Source: Aestuariivita sp. (GTDB lineage: Bacteria > Pseudomonadota > Alphaproteobacteria > Rhodobacterales > Rhodobacteraceae). Taken from it: a stretch of DNA of 64,000 bases. Position 1 is the stretch's first letter. Each line of letters opens with the position of its first letter. Where the stretch lies: the NCBI RefSeq assembly GCF_021404545.1, contig NZ_JAAWWD010000045.1, positions 1 to 64,000 on the forward strand, given 5' to 3'. A model generated the notes under the pieces. It was not told the DNA's origin. It worked only from the letters and a program-made list of their open reading frames with translations, and did not search any database. The position numbers were made by a program, and so were the translations under genes. Shown one piece after another: positions 50,465-63,394 of the stretch.

Positions 50465-51484
50465 ATGCCACAACTGAATGAACCCAAGCTGATCGCTGGG
50501 AATGCAAACCGTCCATTGTCCGAAGCGATCGCACGCCGCATGAGCATGCATCGCGGTGTGAACGTAGGTCTGGTGGACGCGCGGGTCGAGCGGTTCAACG
50601 ATGGCGAGATCTTTGTCGAAGTGTTCGAGAATGTGCGCGGCGAGGATATGTTCATCATCCAGCCCACGTCCAACCCGGCCAATGACAACCTGATGGAGCT
50701 GGTGATCATGTGTGACGCGCTGCGTCGGTCATCGGCCTCGCGCATCACTGCTGTGATCCCCTATTTCGGCTATGCACGGCAGGATCGCCGGACCAAGGCG
50801 CGCACGCCCATCACGGCAAAGCTTGTGGCCAACATGATGGTCAGCGCGGGGGTCGAGCGGGTGCTGACGATGGATCTGCATGCCGCACAGATCCAGGGGT
50901 TTTTCGATATTCCGGTGGACAACCTCTATGCGTCACCGGTCTTTGCACTGGATGTAGCCAACATGTTCCGCGACCGGATGAACCAACTCATGGTCGTTTC
51001 CCCGGATGTGGGGGGCGTGGCACGGGCACGTGAGCTGGCCAAACGGATCAATGCGCCGCTGTCGATCGTGGACAAGCGCCGCGAAAAGCCCGGTGAAGTG
51101 GCCGAAATGACGGTGATCGGCGAAGTGAAGGACAAGATCTGCCTGATCGTCGATGACATGTGCGACACGGCTGGCACGCTCTGCAAGGCGGCCGAGGTCC
51201 TGTTGGAGAATGGCGCGACCGAGGTGCATTCCTATATCAGCCATGGGGTCATGAGCGGCCCGGCGGTCGAGCGGGTGACCAATTCGGTGATGAAATCACT
51301 GGTGATCACGGACACGATCCAGCCGACCGAGGCTATTTTGGCCGCTCCAAATATTCGTGTGGTCCCCACCGCTCCGATTTTTGCACAGGCGATTCTGAAC
51401 ATCTGGCATGGCACGAGCGTCTCGTCGCTCTTTGAAGCCGAAACGCTCACACCGATCTACGAAAACCTTTACATCCCGAACTGA
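50465..51484 (+). CDS. prs: Ribose-phosphate pyrophosphokinase
   Basis: The 339-aa enzyme makes PRPP from ribose 5-phosphate and ATP. Visible landmarks are [10 protein letters not shown], the metal/ATP region [21 protein letters not shown] and the PRPP loop [12 protein letters not shown]. The start is at MPQLNEPK; residues before it in frame are not protein-like. It overlaps the following membrane-protein gene (TGATG), so a short operon exists. Length is normal for the class I enzyme with a few extra residues. Confidence 0.95.
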   Translation: MPQLNEPKLIAGNANRPLSEAIARRMSMHRGVNVGLVDARVERFNDGEIFVEVFENVRGEDMFIIQPTSNPANDNLMELVIMCDALRRSSASRITAVIPYFGYARQDRRTKARTPITAKLVANMMVSAGVERVLTMDLHAAQIQGFFDIPVDNLYASPVFALDVANMFRDRMNQLMVVSPDVGGVARARELAKRINAPLSIVDKRREKPGEVAEMTVIGEVKDKICLIVDDMCDTAGTLCKAAEVLLENGATEVHSYISHGVMSGPAVERVTNSVMKSLVITDTIQPTEAILAAPNIRVVPTAPIFAQAILNIWHGTSVSSLFEAETLTPIYENLYIPN

Positions 51485-52011
51485 TGGCGCGGATGGGCAG
51501 GCCAACCGCCCTGGCACGCATCGCGCGCAGTATGGGGATGTCGCAGGCGGTCTGGCGGCGCCATGCCAACCCCTGGTCGGTCTGGACACGGTTCACCTGC
51601 CTGCCGCTTCTGGTTCTGGCAATCTGGTCGCGCGATCTGCTGGGCTGGGCCGCGTTGATCCCGGTCGTCCTTTCCCTCCTTTGGATCTGGGCCAATCCGC
51701 GCGTCTTTCCCGAACCGGCGTCGCTGGACAGCTGGGGCGCGCGCGCCGTTTTGGGTGAACGCATCCATATCTACCGCCCAGACGATGTCGCTCCGCATCA
51801 CATTTTGGCGCTCAAATGGCTGACCTGGGCGCCGCTCATCGGGGTGATCCCGCTCATTTGGGGGGTTTGGACGCTGGACCCCTTCGCCACGATCACCGGC
51901 GTGGTCCTGACCGCCCTGCCCAAGATGTGGTTCTGTGACCGCATGGTCTGGATCGCGCAGGACTGGCAAGCAGCGGGCCATCACTGGGCAGAGCTCGACG
52001 ATACCGGCTAA
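51484..52011 (+). CDS. DUF6653-like membrane protein
   Basis: The 175-aa protein has about four hydrophobic helices (FTCLPLLVLAIWSRDLLGWAALIPVVLSLLW, then WLTWAPLIGVIPLIWGVWTL) and a charged start. The pattern HANPWSVWTRF matches what I recall of DUF6653. Its ATG overlaps the prs stop, so it is translationally coupled, though a link to PRPP metabolism is not apparent. Confidence 0.7.
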   Translation: MARMGRPTALARIARSMGMSQAVWRRHANPWSVWTRFTCLPLLVLAIWSRDLLGWAALIPVVLSLLWIWANPRVFPEPASLDSWGARAVLGERIHIYRPDDVAPHHILALKWLTWAPLIGVIPLIWGVWTLDPFATITGVVLTALPKMWFCDRMVWIAQDWQAAGHHWAELDDTG

Positions 52012-52067
52012 GAGCCTCTCGGGCCGCGCGGATAGGAACGGCGGCGGCGCAGCCGCCCCTTTCCACG

Positions 52068-52418
52068 TCAGCAGAGCTCCCAGTCCTCGTCATCGGGCAG
52101 CTCCCCGATCGCCATCCAGGCCACGCGGATACGGGCGACCTGGCTGTCCTCCCAGGTGCGGAACAGGATCTCAAACCCGCCCTCGGTGATCTTACGGGTG
52201 CTGACATCGGCCCGGATTGACGGACCCGTGGCGATATCGAGAAGCGACATCGCCGCGTGGACCACAGGGGGCTTGCGGTATCTTTGGGAAAACTGTACCG
52301 GAACCAGCCGCTGGCGCGCACCGCGACCGGTCCACATTGCGCCGCCGTTCTCATAATCCGAAAACAGGACCAGATCCCCCTGATCCACCCCAATCAAATG
52401 ACTGGCCACACGTTTCAT
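52068..52418 (-). CDS. Solitary H-type lectin domain protein
   Basis: From MKRVASHLIG the protein is 116 aa and consists almost only of an H-type lectin domain (RLVPVQFSQRYRKPPVVHAA ... RVAWMAIG), as in discoidin C-terminal domains. It lacks a signal peptide, so it is probably cytosolic unless exported otherwise. Sugar binding is inferred from the family. It lies between two plus-strand genes and may be transcribed alone. The preferred start agrees with the domain boundary. Confidence 0.78.
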   Translation of the reverse strand: MKRVASHLIGVDQGDLVLFSDYENGGAMWTGRGARQRLVPVQFSQRYRKPPVVHAAMSLLDIATGPSIRADVSTRKITEGGFEILFRTWEDSQVARIRVAWMAIGELPDDEDWELC

Positions 52419-52585
52419 AATCTGCTCATTCTGCCTTTTTTCAAAGCTATGGCATGTAACTTGGGCAAAATTCGGGGCAGAGGAAAGCCGATATGTGGTT
52501 TTCTTCTCAGGTGAGCGCGTTAGGCAGGGCCTGCGGTCCCTCCTCCTCCGCGCGCAGGGGCCAAGCACTGATCAAGGAGGCGGCG

Positions 52586-53044
52586 ATGTGCGCAATGCAG
52601 TACCACCCGGCCCAGCAGGGCGATGCCCCCAGGTTGGCCGAACTGCGGGTTGCCGCGATGCGGCCCAGCCTGGAGGCCATCGGCCGGTTCGATGCCCATC
52701 GCGCAAGGCAACGCTTTCTGGACGGGTTTGATCCGTCAGAGACCTTTTTGATCATGCAGGATGACAACCTGGCGGGCTTTTTCGTGCTGCGGCTCAGGTG
52801 CGATCACCTGCGGTTGGAGCACCTCTATCTTGACCGCACATATCAAGGTCTGGGGCTCGGACGCGCCGTGATACGGCAGGCGCAATCCCAGGCAACTGAT
52901 GCAGGATTGCCGTTACGCGTGACCGCGTTGCGTGACAGCCCGGCAAATGCCTTTTACCTCTCCTGCGGTTTCGCTGTAACGCTCCAAGAGACGTTCGATA
53001 TTCACTATCACTGGCTCGTCCAAACGACAGACGGCCCCGTCTAG
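52586..53044 (+). CDS. GNAT-family N-acetyltransferase
   Basis: The 152-aa protein shows the acetyl-CoA binding motif LDRTYQGLGLGRAVIRQA (Q/RxxGxG/A) and the later PANAFYLSCGF helix typical of GNATs. The N-terminus is acceptor-facing and variable. AAGGAGG precedes the ATG. Substrate unknown. Its stop codon lies inside a strong hairpin (53030-53054) shared with the convergent ATP synthase operon. Confidence 0.87.
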   Translation: MCAMQYHPAQQGDAPRLAELRVAAMRPSLEAIGRFDAHRARQRFLDGFDPSETFLIMQDDNLAGFFVLRLRCDHLRLEHLYLDRTYQGLGLGRAVIRQAQSQATDAGLPLRVTALRDSPANAFYLSCGFAVTLQETFDIHYHWLVQTTDGPV

Positions 53045-53054
53045 CGGGGCCGTC
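53030..53054. terminator. Strong GC hairpin between convergent transcripts
   Basis: GACGGCCCCG (53030-53039) and CGGGGCCGTC (53045-53054) form a perfect ten-pair stem with loop TCTAG. The stop codon of the GNAT gene is in the loop. It can end both the GNAT gene and the atp operon. Confidence 0.75.
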
Positions 53055-53079
53055 TGTATACACATATCCGGTCGGTGGA

Positions 53080-53493
53080 TCACAGGGACATATGAGTCCC
53101 CAACGCCTCCATATCGGCCAGAAGCTTGACCGCATCATCAACAAGCCCGTGCGGCTGATCAGAGGATTTGGCCGCCTCAACCGCATCTCGGGCCTCGGTC
53201 ACCATCGCGTCCAGATCGGCGCGGGTCATCTCACCCACGGGCACGGCCTTTTCGGCAAGGACGGAAATGCTGTCGGTGCCAATCTCGGCAAAGCCGCCAA
53301 AGACCACATACTCGCTTGTGGCGCCAGGGGCTTCGACCTTCAAAAGGCCCGGCCTCAGCGTGGTGATCAACGGGGCATGATCGGGCATCGCCGTCATGTC
53401 GCCGTCCGCACCCGGGATCTGGACCGCTGTCACCGCGAGCGAAGCGAGTCTCCGCTCGGGGCTGACAAGGTCGAACTGGATTGTATCTGCCAT
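53080..53493 (-). CDS. atpC: ATP synthase F1 epsilon subunit
   Basis: The 137-aa protein starts [18 protein letters not shown], the usual epsilon N-terminal beta barrel, with [23 protein letters not shown] helical C-terminal hairpin follows ([20 protein letters not shown]). It is the central-stalk subunit and can inhibit ATP hydrolysis. Last gene of atpHAGDC. Confidence 0.95.
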   Translation of the reverse strand: MADTIQFDLVSPERRLASLAVTAVQIPGADGDMTAMPDHAPLITTLRPGLLKVEAPGATSEYVVFGGFAEIGTDSISVLAEKAVPVGEMTRADLDAMVTEARDAVEAAKSSDQPHGLVDDAVKLLADMEALGTHMSL

Positions 53494-53505
53494 TAGGCTT
53501 GCTCC

Positions 53506-55826
<2,321 letters not shown>

Positions 55827-55840
55827 TGCCGTATCTCTCC

Positions 55841-57379
55841 TTACGCGAAGGTCGCTGCAAACTCGTCAAGCGGCGCTTTGAGCTTGTCGGCGGCATCGCC
55901 CTTGATCTTGGGATCCTCGTTGGTGATCCAGTCGAGGATGTCTTGATGGTTGGATCGCATATGGGCCAGCAGACCGGCTTCGTAGCGCCCCACGTCCTTG
56001 ACATCGATCTTGTCGAGATAGCCGTTGGTCCCGGCAAAGATCACCACGACGATTTCCGCGTTGGTGAGCGGCGAATACTGCGGCTGCTTCATCAGTTCGG
56101 TCAGGCGCGCGCCTCGATTGAGCAACTGTTGGGTTGCTGCATCCAGGTCGGACCCGAACTGCGCAAAAGCGGCCATTTCACGGTACTGCGCGAGGCTCAG
56201 CTTCACCGGGCCCGCCACCGAGGACATGGCGCTGGTTTGTGCAGATGAGCCCACCCGGCTCACTGACAGGCCGGTGTTCACCGCCGGGCGGATGCCCTGA
56301 TAGAACAGCTCGGTCTCCAGGAAGATCTGGCCATCGGTGATCGAGATCACGTTGGTCGGGATAAAGGCCGACACGTCGCCGCCCTGGGTTTCGATGATCG
56401 GCAGCGCCGTCAGAGAGCCCGCGCCGAAATCCTCGTTCAGCTTGGCCGAGCGCTCCAGCAGGCGGGAGTGCAGATAGAACACATCACCGGGATAGGCTTC
56501 GCGGCCCGGCGGGCGGCGCAGCAGAAGCGACATCTGACGATAGGACACCGCCTGTTTGCTGAGGTCATCATAGATGATCAGCGCGTGCTTGCCGTTGTCG
56601 CGGAAATACTCCGCCATGGCGGTCGCGGCATAGGGTGCCAGGAACTGCATCGGCGCCGGTTCGGACGCGGTCGCGGCCACGATGATCGAGTAATCAATCG
56701 CACCGCTCTCTTCGAGCTTTTTCACCAGCTGGGCCACGGTCGACCGCTTCTGGCCCACCGCCACGTAGATGCAGTAGAGCTTCTTGCTCTCGTCATCGCC
56801 CGCAGCGTCGTTATAGGATTTCTGGTTCAGGATCGTGTCGAGCGCCACGGCGGTCTTGCCGGTCTGGCGGTCGCCAATGATCAGTTCACGCTGGCCGCGG
56901 CCGATCGGGATCATCGCGTCGACCGATTTCAGGCCGGTGGCCATCGGCTCATGTACCGATTTACGCGGGATGATACCGGGGGCCTTGACGTCGGCCACGC
57001 GGCGCTCGGACGCCTCAATGGCCCCCTTTCCGTCCAGCGGGTTACCCAGGGCGTCCACCACGCGACCCAAAAGCGCGTCACCGGCGGGCACGTCCACGAT
57101 CGAGTTGGTGCGCTTGACTGTATCGCCTTCTTTGATATCGCGGTCCGATCCGAAGATCACGACACCGACATTGTCGGATTCGAGGTTCAGCGCCATGCCC
57201 ATGACATTGCCCGGAAACTCTACCATTTCACCGGCTTGCACATTGTCGAGGCCGTAGACCCGGGCGATCCCGTCACCGACGCTGAGCACGCGGCCCACTT
57301 CGGCGACTTCGGCGTCCTGACCAAAGTTCTTGATCTGGTCCTTCAGGATCGCAGAAATTTCTGCAGCTTGGATACCCAT
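55841..57379 (-). CDS. atpA: ATP synthase F1 alpha subunit
   Basis: The 512-aa regulatory subunit begins [20 protein letters not shown]. It has the P-loop GDRQTGKTA and the arginine-finger region [10 protein letters not shown]. Length is normal. Its start abuts the delta gene stop. Antisense open frames over this gene reflect codon bias and are not genes. Confidence 0.97.
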   Translation of the reverse strand: MGIQAAEISAILKDQIKNFGQDAEVAEVGRVLSVGDGIARVYGLDNVQAGEMVEFPGNVMGMALNLESDNVGVVIFGSDRDIKEGDTVKRTNSIVDVPAGDALLGRVVDALGNPLDGKGAIEASERRVADVKAPGIIPRKSVHEPMATGLKSVDAMIPIGRGQRELIIGDRQTGKTAVALDTILNQKSYNDAAGDDESKKLYCIYVAVGQKRSTVAQLVKKLEESGAIDYSIIVAATASEPAPMQFLAPYAATAMAEYFRDNGKHALIIYDDLSKQAVSYRQMSLLLRRPPGREAYPGDVFYLHSRLLERSAKLNEDFGAGSLTALPIIETQGGDVSAFIPTNVISITDGQIFLETELFYQGIRPAVNTGLSVSRVGSSAQTSAMSSVAGPVKLSLAQYREMAAFAQFGSDLDAATQQLLNRGARLTELMKQPQYSPLTNAEIVVVIFAGTNGYLDKIDVKDVGRYEAGLLAHMRSNHQDILDWITNEDPKIKGDAADKLKAPLDEFAATFA

Positions 57380-57946
57380 TTATCCGACCTCTTTCATTAC
57401 ATTCTGGAGGGAGTTGAGCTTGGCCGCGATCGAGGTGTCGATCATTTTCGAGCCCACTTTAACGATCAGACCGCCGATGAGCGTTTCATCGACGTTCGCT
57501 TGAATAGTGATTTTCTTGCCGAACGTCTCAGCCAGCGTCTTGGCAAGTTTGTCCGACTGTGTCTTGGTCAGAGCCTTGGCGCTGATGACCTCTGCCGTCA
57601 CTTCGCCGCGATGCTCCGCGATCTTTGCGCGCAGGGCGGTGATCAGCTGCGGCAGCACGAAAAGGCGGCGCTTTTCCGACATCAGACCCAATGTGTTCTT
57701 GAGGATCGGCAGCAGGCCCATCTTGTCCGCAATCGCCATCATGACGGCACTTTGCTCGGCGCGCGACAGGACCGGAGAGGCGATCACCTCGCGCAGTTCG
57801 GCGCTGTCATCCAGAGTGGCGGCCAGATCGGTCAGGCTGGCCTCAAGACCGTCAAGGTCGTTGGTCTCGTGCGCGATTTCGAAAATCGCAGTGGCATACC
57901 TTGCGGCTATGCCTTCTGAAATCGAAGCTGGTTCGGACACGTCCAC
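57380..57946 (-). CDS. atpH: ATP synthase F1 delta subunit
   Basis: The 188-aa peripheral-stalk subunit begins [25 protein letters not shown]. It has the N-terminal six-helix domain and a C-terminal [22 protein letters not shown] strand region. It starts the operon; the promoter must lie in 57947-58186. The F0 genes are elsewhere, as is usual in Rhodobacterales. Confidence 0.95.
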   Translation of the reverse strand: MDVSEPASISEGIAARYATAIFEIAHETNDLDGLEASLTDLAATLDDSAELREVIASPVLSRAEQSAVMMAIADKMGLLPILKNTLGLMSEKRRLFVLPQLITALRAKIAEHRGEVTAEVISAKALTKTQSDKLAKTLAETFGKKITIQANVDETLIGGLIVKVGSKMIDTSIAAKLNSLQNVMKEVG

Positions 57947-58186
57947 CCTTCCGATTGTCTGGCCCCGGCGTGTTCTGCCAGGGGGTGTGAAACGGCCCGA
58001 GCGATTGCCCGGGCGTCAAAATCAGGGAGCATGTAGCAGAGGGTTTGCAGCCTCGCAACAAGGTATAGCGTTAACGGAAAAAGCCACAAATCATGCGGTT
58101 TCAGACACTTAGCCTGAGTGCGACCGTTTGCGCGCTTAAATACCGACGAAATACTGCATTTTTTCGGTCGGTTTTAACGATTCCTT

Positions 58187-58209
58187 GCGCGATTTATGCG
58201 CAATCGCGC
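58187..58209. terminator. Hairpin after the methyltransferase gene
   Basis: GCGCGATT (58187-58194) and AATCGCGC (58202-58209) form an 8-bp perfect stem with a 7-base loop. It begins four bases beyond the methyltransferase stop, as an intrinsic terminator would, although no T run follows. Confidence 0.5.
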
Positions 58210-58212
58210 GGC

Positions 58213-58959
58213 TCAGACCGGTTTTGCGACAGGTTTAGACAGCCCTTCCAATACTTCCATCGGCCGAGACACCTCCCGGCCCACCGGGGTGCCGCGGCGG
58301 TCATGAACGTGTTTGCTGACCTCGATCACGAACACGCCACCCGCGAGGATGGTCGGGATGCGCTGGCCCATGCGCTCCATCAGCGGGCCGGATTTCATCC
58401 AGAACCGCCGGGTCGAGGGCACCTGATACAGAACCGACATGTGCCGCTCGATGGCGAAATGGTGCTTCCTGAGCTGGTTTTCGACCTGTCCCAGCGTATA
58501 AGGACGTCCGAACCCAAAGGGCGTCTTATCGCTGCGCGACCACAGCCCCGCGCGATTGGGCACGATAAAAACCGCCTTGCCCCCCGGCCCCAGCGCGCGC
58601 CGACATTCATCCAGAACCAGGGAAGGTTGTTCGGAGGTCTCCAGCCCGTGCATGACCACCAATCGGTCCACATGCCCCGTCTCGATGGGCCAGGCTGTCT
58701 CCTCCATCAGAACCGACACGTTGGGCAGGTTCGCGGGCCATCGCATCACCCCCTGGGGGCCCGGCATCAGCGCCATCACGCGCCGCGCATCCGCCAGAAA
58801 CGGACGCAGGAGCGGCACGGCAAAGCCGAAGCCCGCAACGGTCTGCCCTTTGACATCCGGCCACATTTCGACCAGCCGCGATTGCAGTATGCCCTGCGCG
58901 GCGCGGCCCAGCGTGCTGCGGTAATAGAAGTTACGAAGATCCTGCACATCAAGATGCAT
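58213..58959 (-). CDS. SAM-dependent methyltransferase-like protein
   Basis: From [13 protein letters not shown] the protein is 248 aa. It has a class I methyltransferase fold, with [14 protein letters not shown] as glycine motif I (weak compared with GxGxG), [23 protein letters not shown] as the acidic and motif IV region, and [17 protein letters not shown] as motif V-VI. Substrate is unknown. It is divergent from gloB, which opens the possibility of a detoxification link. The upstream in-frame Met at 59016 lies too close to gloB. Confidence 0.78.
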   Translation of the reverse strand: MHLDVQDLRNFYYRSTLGRAAQGILQSRLVEMWPDVKGQTVAGFGFAVPLLRPFLADARRVMALMPGPQGVMRWPANLPNVSVLMEETAWPIETGHVDRLVVMHGLETSEQPSLVLDECRRALGPGGKAVFIVPNRAGLWSRSDKTPFGFGRPYTLGQVENQLRKHHFAIERHMSVLYQVPSTRRFWMKSGPLMERMGQRIPTILAGGVFVIEVSKHVHDRRGTPVGREVSRPMEVLEGLSKPVAKPV

Positions 58960-59033
58960 TGCGGGCGCCCAAAGGATCGGCCAAGTTGGCCGGGAAACAC
59001 GCGCCCAGTCTAACAACGAAAAGGCGAAAGACC

Positions 59034-59804
59034 ATGCCCCTTGAGATCGTGACCATCCCCTGTTTGTCCGACAATTACGCCTTTCTCGCCCATGATGCGG
59101 CCAGCGGCGAGACGGCGGTGATCGACATACCCGAAGCGGCGCCGATTCTCGACGCGCTCAAGGCGCGGGGCTGGGAACTGAGCCACATTCTGATCACCCA
59201 TCACCACTGGGATCATATCGGCGGCGTGAATGAGGTTTTGGCCGCCTATCCCGGCGCCCGGGTGGTTGGCGCCAAGGCGGATTACGGGCGCCTGCCGCCG
59301 CTGCATCAGGCGGTTGAGGAGGGAGACAGTGTTGTCATCGGGGATGAGGTGGGGACGGTGATCGACGTCTCAGGCCATACAGTGGGGCACATCGCCTATC
59401 ACTTTCCCGAAACAGGTGCGGTCTTTACCGCCGACAGCCTGATGGCGCTGGGATGCGGACGCGTTTTTGAGGGCACAAAGCCCCAGATGTGGGACAGCCT
59501 GTCGAAACTGGCCGCATTGCCGCCCGAGACGTTGGTCTGTTCGGGTCACGAATACACCCAGGCCAATGGCCGGTTCGCGATCACCATTGAACCGGACAAC
59601 CCAGCGCTTATATCGCGTATCGAAGCGATTGATGCCGCGCGCGCCGCCGGAGAGCCGACAGTTCCCTCGCGTCTGTCGCTTGAACTCGACACCAACCCCT
59701 TTTTGCGGGCGAACGTGGCGTCCATTCAGCGCCAGTTGAACATGCAGGGCGCAGATCCGGTTGATGTCTTTGCCGAAATTCGGACCCGAAAGGACAGTTT
59801 CTAG
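59034..59804 (+). CDS. gloB: Hydroxyacylglutathione hydrolase (glyoxalase II)
   Basis: The 256-aa metallo-beta-lactamase-fold enzyme has the binuclear metal motif [10 protein letters not shown] and later ligands [10 protein letters not shown] and a D in TADSL. The C-terminal HAGH domain ([15 protein letters not shown], then [11 protein letters not shown]) binds the glutathione thioester. It hydrolyses S-lactoylglutathione in methylglyoxal detoxification. Start is MPLEIVTIP. Divergent from the methyltransferase gene. Confidence 0.94.
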   Translation: MPLEIVTIPCLSDNYAFLAHDAASGETAVIDIPEAAPILDALKARGWELSHILITHHHWDHIGGVNEVLAAYPGARVVGAKADYGRLPPLHQAVEEGDSVVIGDEVGTVIDVSGHTVGHIAYHFPETGAVFTADSLMALGCGRVFEGTKPQMWDSLSKLAALPPETLVCSGHEYTQANGRFAITIEPDNPALISRIEAIDAARAAGEPTVPSRLSLELDTNPFLRANVASIQRQLNMQGADPVDVFAEIRTRKDSF

Positions 59805-59989
59805 GACCAATAACCGTGCTGGATAATAACGCACTGTCACAACAGGTCCGAGAAATGTGACCCCGAGAGGTCAGAAAACACTTGAAGCGGACCGGGGATA
59901 AACCAAACTCTAACCTATAAGGTCAAAGATGGTCCCGGGCTGCGGCCTTACCCCCTGACCCAGGGGCCCAGACAGAAGGAGCACCTCAC

Positions 59990-62317
59990 GTGCCTTCATT
60001 CTCGAATACACTAGAGCAGGCGATTCATGCGGCATTGGCGCTGGCCAATGAACGCAGGCATGAGTTTGCAACGCTGGAGCATCTGTTGCTGGCGTTGCTG
60101 GATGAACCGGATGCGACGCGGGTGATGAAGGCCTGCAATGTCGACACCGACGAGCTGCGCAGCACGCTGGTCGAATTCGTCGATGAGGATCTGTCGAACC
60201 TGGTGACGGATATCGACGGCTCGGAAGCGGTGCCCACAGCGGCCTTCCAGCGTGTCATTCAGCGCGCCGCGATCCACGTTCAATCCTCTGGCCGGACCGA
60301 AGTGACCGGTGCCAACGTGCTGGTTGCGATCTTTGCCGAGCGCGAGAGCAACGCCGCCTATTTTCTGCAGGAACAGGACATGACCCGCTATGACGCGGTC
60401 AATTTCATCGCTCACGGAGTGGCCAAGAATCCCGCTTATGGCGAAAGCCGCCCCGTCAGCGGCTCGCAAGAAAACGAAGAGGAAGCAGGCGCACCCCAAG
60501 GCGAGGCTGTCGAGCAGAAAGAGAGCGCGCTTGGCAAATACTGCGTCGATCTGAACGCCAAATCGCGTGAAGGCGACGTCGATCCGCTGATCGGCCGCGA
60601 TGCGGAGGTTGAGCGCTGCATCCAGGTGCTGTGCCGCCGTCGCAAGAACAACCCCTTGTTGGTAGGCGACCCTGGAGTGGGCAAGACTGCCATTGCCGAA
60701 GGGCTTGCGCGCAAGATCATTCAGGGCGAAACACCCGAGGTTCTGTCCAACACCACGATCTACTCGCTGGATATGGGCGCGCTTTTGGCCGGTACTCGCT
60801 ATCGCGGCGATTTCGAGGAACGGCTGAAAGCGGTCGTGACCGAGCTTGAGGAACACCCCGACGCGGTGTTGTTCATCGACGAAATCCACACGGTGATCGG
60901 TGCCGGCGCGACATCGGGCGGTGCAATGGATGCTTCCAATCTGCTCAAACCCGCGTTGCAGGGTGGCAAGCTGCGCACCATGGGCTCGACCACCTACAAG
61001 GAGTTTCGTCAACATTTCGAGAAGGATCGCGCGCTAAGCCGCCGGTTCCAGAAAATCGACGTGTCAGAGCCTTCGGTGGATGACAGCGTGAAGATCCTCA
61101 AGGGTCTCAAGCCTTACTTTGAAGATCACCATTCGGTCAAATACACCGCCGACGCGATCAAGACCGCGGTGGAGCTGTCGGCGCGTTACATCAACGACCG
61201 CAAACTGCCCGACAAGGCTATCGACGTGATCGACGAGGCCGGTGCCGCGCAGCATCTGGTTGCCGAAAGCAAGCGCCGCAAGACCATCGGCACCAAGGAG
61301 ATCGAGGCCGTGGTGGCCAAGATCGCCCGCATCCCGCCCAAAAACGTCTCCAAGGACGATGCCGAGGTGCTCAAGGATCTGGAGGCCAGCCTCAAACGCG
61401 TGGTATTCGGTCAGGACAAGGCGATCGAGGCCCTGTCGAGCGCGATCAAACTGGCGCGCGCGGGCCTGCGGGAGCCTGAGAAGCCCATCGGAAATTACCT
61501 CTTTGCAGGCCCCACCGGCGTCGGCAAAACCGAAGTGGCGCGCCAATTGGCCGACACGCTGGGCGTCGAACTGCTGCGGTTCGACATGTCGGAATACATG
61601 GAAAAACACGCTGTCTCGCGCCTGATCGGCGCCCCTCCCGGATATGTGGGATTTGACCAAGGCGGCATGCTGACCGATGGTGTGGACCAGCATCCCCATT
61701 GCGTGCTGCTGCTCGATGAGATCGAAAAAGCGCATCCTGATGTCTATAACATCCTGTTGCAGGTGATGGATCATGGCAAGCTGACCGATCACAATGGCCG
61801 AACGGTGGATTTCCGCAACGTGGTGCTGATCATGACCTCGAACGCGGGCGCCACCGAACAGGCCAAGGAAGCCATCGGTTTTGGTCGTGACCGACGCGAA
61901 GGCGAGGATACCGCAGCGATCGAGCGCCAGTTCACCCCGGAATTCCGCAACCGTCTGGACGCGGTGATCTCCTTCGGGGCGCTGCCCAAGGATGTCATCC
62001 TGCAAGTGGTCGAGAAATTCGTCATGCAGCTTGAGGCGCAATTGATGGATCGCGGCGTCAGCATCGAGTTGACCCGCCCCGCCGCCGAATGGCTGGCCGA
62101 CAAGGGCTATGACGACAAGATGGGCGCGCGCCCGCTGGGTCGTGTCATTCAGGAGCACATCAAAAAACCGCTGGCCGAAGAATTGCTCTTTGGCAAACTC
62201 GCCAAAGGGGGCTTGGTCAAGGTGGGCATCAAAGACGGCGCGCTCGATCTTCGGATCGAAGGGCCACAGAACCCCCGTCTCTCAGGGAACAAACCGCCGT
62301 TGCTGACCGCGGATTGA
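59990..62317 (+). CDS. clpA: ATP-dependent Clp protease ATP-binding subunit ClpA
   Basis: The 775-aa AAA+ unfoldase has a Clp N-domain (1-145), then AAA1 with Walker A GDPGVGKTA and AAA2 with Walker A GPTGVGKTE and DEIEKAHPDV. The IGF-type loop for ClpP docking (EAIGFGRDR) is present. Translation starts at GTG with AAGGAG nearby. No clpS is visible upstream, where many alphaproteobacteria have it. The stop overlaps the next gene. Confidence 0.96.
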   Translation: MPSFSNTLEQAIHAALALANERRHEFATLEHLLLALLDEPDATRVMKACNVDTDELRSTLVEFVDEDLSNLVTDIDGSEAVPTAAFQRVIQRAAIHVQSSGRTEVTGANVLVAIFAERESNAAYFLQEQDMTRYDAVNFIAHGVAKNPAYGESRPVSGSQENEEEAGAPQGEAVEQKESALGKYCVDLNAKSREGDVDPLIGRDAEVERCIQVLCRRRKNNPLLVGDPGVGKTAIAEGLARKIIQGETPEVLSNTTIYSLDMGALLAGTRYRGDFEERLKAVVTELEEHPDAVLFIDEIHTVIGAGATSGGAMDASNLLKPALQGGKLRTMGSTTYKEFRQHFEKDRALSRRFQKIDVSEPSVDDSVKILKGLKPYFEDHHSVKYTADAIKTAVELSARYINDRKLPDKAIDVIDEAGAAQHLVAESKRRKTIGTKEIEAVVAKIARIPPKNVSKDDAEVLKDLEASLKRVVFGQDKAIEALSSAIKLARAGLREPEKPIGNYLFAGPTGVGKTEVARQLADTLGVELLRFDMSEYMEKHAVSRLIGAPPGYVGFDQGGMLTDGVDQHPHCVLLLDEIEKAHPDVYNILLQVMDHGKLTDHNGRTVDFRNVVLIMTSNAGATEQAKEAIGFGRDRREGEDTAAIERQFTPEFRNRLDAVISFGALPKDVILQVVEKFVMQLEAQLMDRGVSIELTRPAAEWLADKGYDDKMGARPLGRVIQEHIKKPLAEELLFGKLAKGGLVKVGIKDGALDLRIEGPQNPRLSGNKPPLLTAD

Positions 62318-63267
62318 TGCGACTGCTGATCGTTGCAGTGATTTCCGCCGCGGGCCCCCTCGCGGCGGACCCTTTTCTGGACCTGCCCATCGACTGCGAA
62401 CTGGGCAAGACCTGCTTTATCGAAGACTTTGTCGACACTGCACCGCAACAGGGGCAATCCGCAGATTACACCTGTGGCCTCAACACCCGCGACGGCCACC
62501 GCGGAACCGATTTCGCACTGCTCAGCTTCGAGACGATCCAGCAAGGTGTCGCGGTCCTTGCTGCCGCTGGTGGTACCGTTCTGCGCGTCCGCGACAGCAT
62601 GCCCGACGACCGCCTGATGCCTGACGTCAACGACAGCAACGCCTGCGGCAACGCCGTTCTGATCGCGCATGAGAACGGATATGAGACGCTTTATTGCCAC
62701 CTCCGCCTTGGCTCGGTGCGCGTGGCGCCTGGGGATCCGGTTCAGGCCGGTGATCCGCTGGGCTATGTCGGACTGTCGGGGCGGACGACCCATCCACATC
62801 TCCATCTGAGCGTCCTGAAAGACGGTCTGACAGTGGATCCGTTCCAACCGGACACGGTGCAGACCTGCGGCACCGGCTCCACATCTCTTTGGAACGACAC
62901 GCCGATCTATCACCAACCGATCCTGCGGCTCGCGGGGTTTTCAGACGCGGTGCCAAGTTACGATAGTCTGCGCGACGGCAGCGCCCGGCTCAACACAATC
63001 GGGACCGACCAGCCGCTTGTCGTCTATGCCGAAGCCGGTTTCACGCAGACAGGCGATCTGATCACCATCCGTGCGAGCGGCCCCGGGGGTGAGGTTTTTC
63101 GCGATACACGAAAGATGACCAACCCCCGGCTCAGTCAGCTTCCCGCGTTCGGACGGCGCGCCCCGCCAGGTGGCTGGCCTGCGGGGGACTACCAAGGTCA
63201 GATCACCCTGACCCGGGGTGGCATCGTTATCGCAAACCGCTTCGCCCATGTGCGCGTGGAAAACTGA
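62317..63267 (+). CDS. M23-family peptidase (LytM-type), periplasmic
   Basis: The 316-aa protein starts MRLLIVAVISAAGPLAAD, a signal peptide. The M23 zinc site is H64 in GHRGTDFAL, with HPHLHLS (HxH) and an earlier D. It has six or more cysteines, which suggests disulfides. The C-terminal half is not catalytic and is of unknown type. Its ATG overlaps the clpA stop, so it is translationally coupled, an unusual pairing of cytosolic unfoldase and envelope peptidase. Confidence 0.88.
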   Translation: MRLLIVAVISAAGPLAADPFLDLPIDCELGKTCFIEDFVDTAPQQGQSADYTCGLNTRDGHRGTDFALLSFETIQQGVAVLAAAGGTVLRVRDSMPDDRLMPDVNDSNACGNAVLIAHENGYETLYCHLRLGSVRVAPGDPVQAGDPLGYVGLSGRTTHPHLHLSVLKDGLTVDPFQPDTVQTCGTGSTSLWNDTPIYHQPILRLAGFSDAVPSYDSLRDGSARLNTIGTDQPLVVYAEAGFTQTGDLITIRASGPGGEVFRDTRKMTNPRLSQLPAFGRRAPPGGWPAGDYQGQITLTRGGIVIANRFAHVRVEN

Positions 63268-63394
63268 ACCCAAGCGGGGCGCACATTGCACAGCTCAGGC
63301 GCCCGAAAGGCTCGACATCCGGATAACGTACAAAGTCTTTCGCACATTTGACCATGACGGAGGTTCCTTTCAGACTGGCTGAGAGGAGCAGAGA

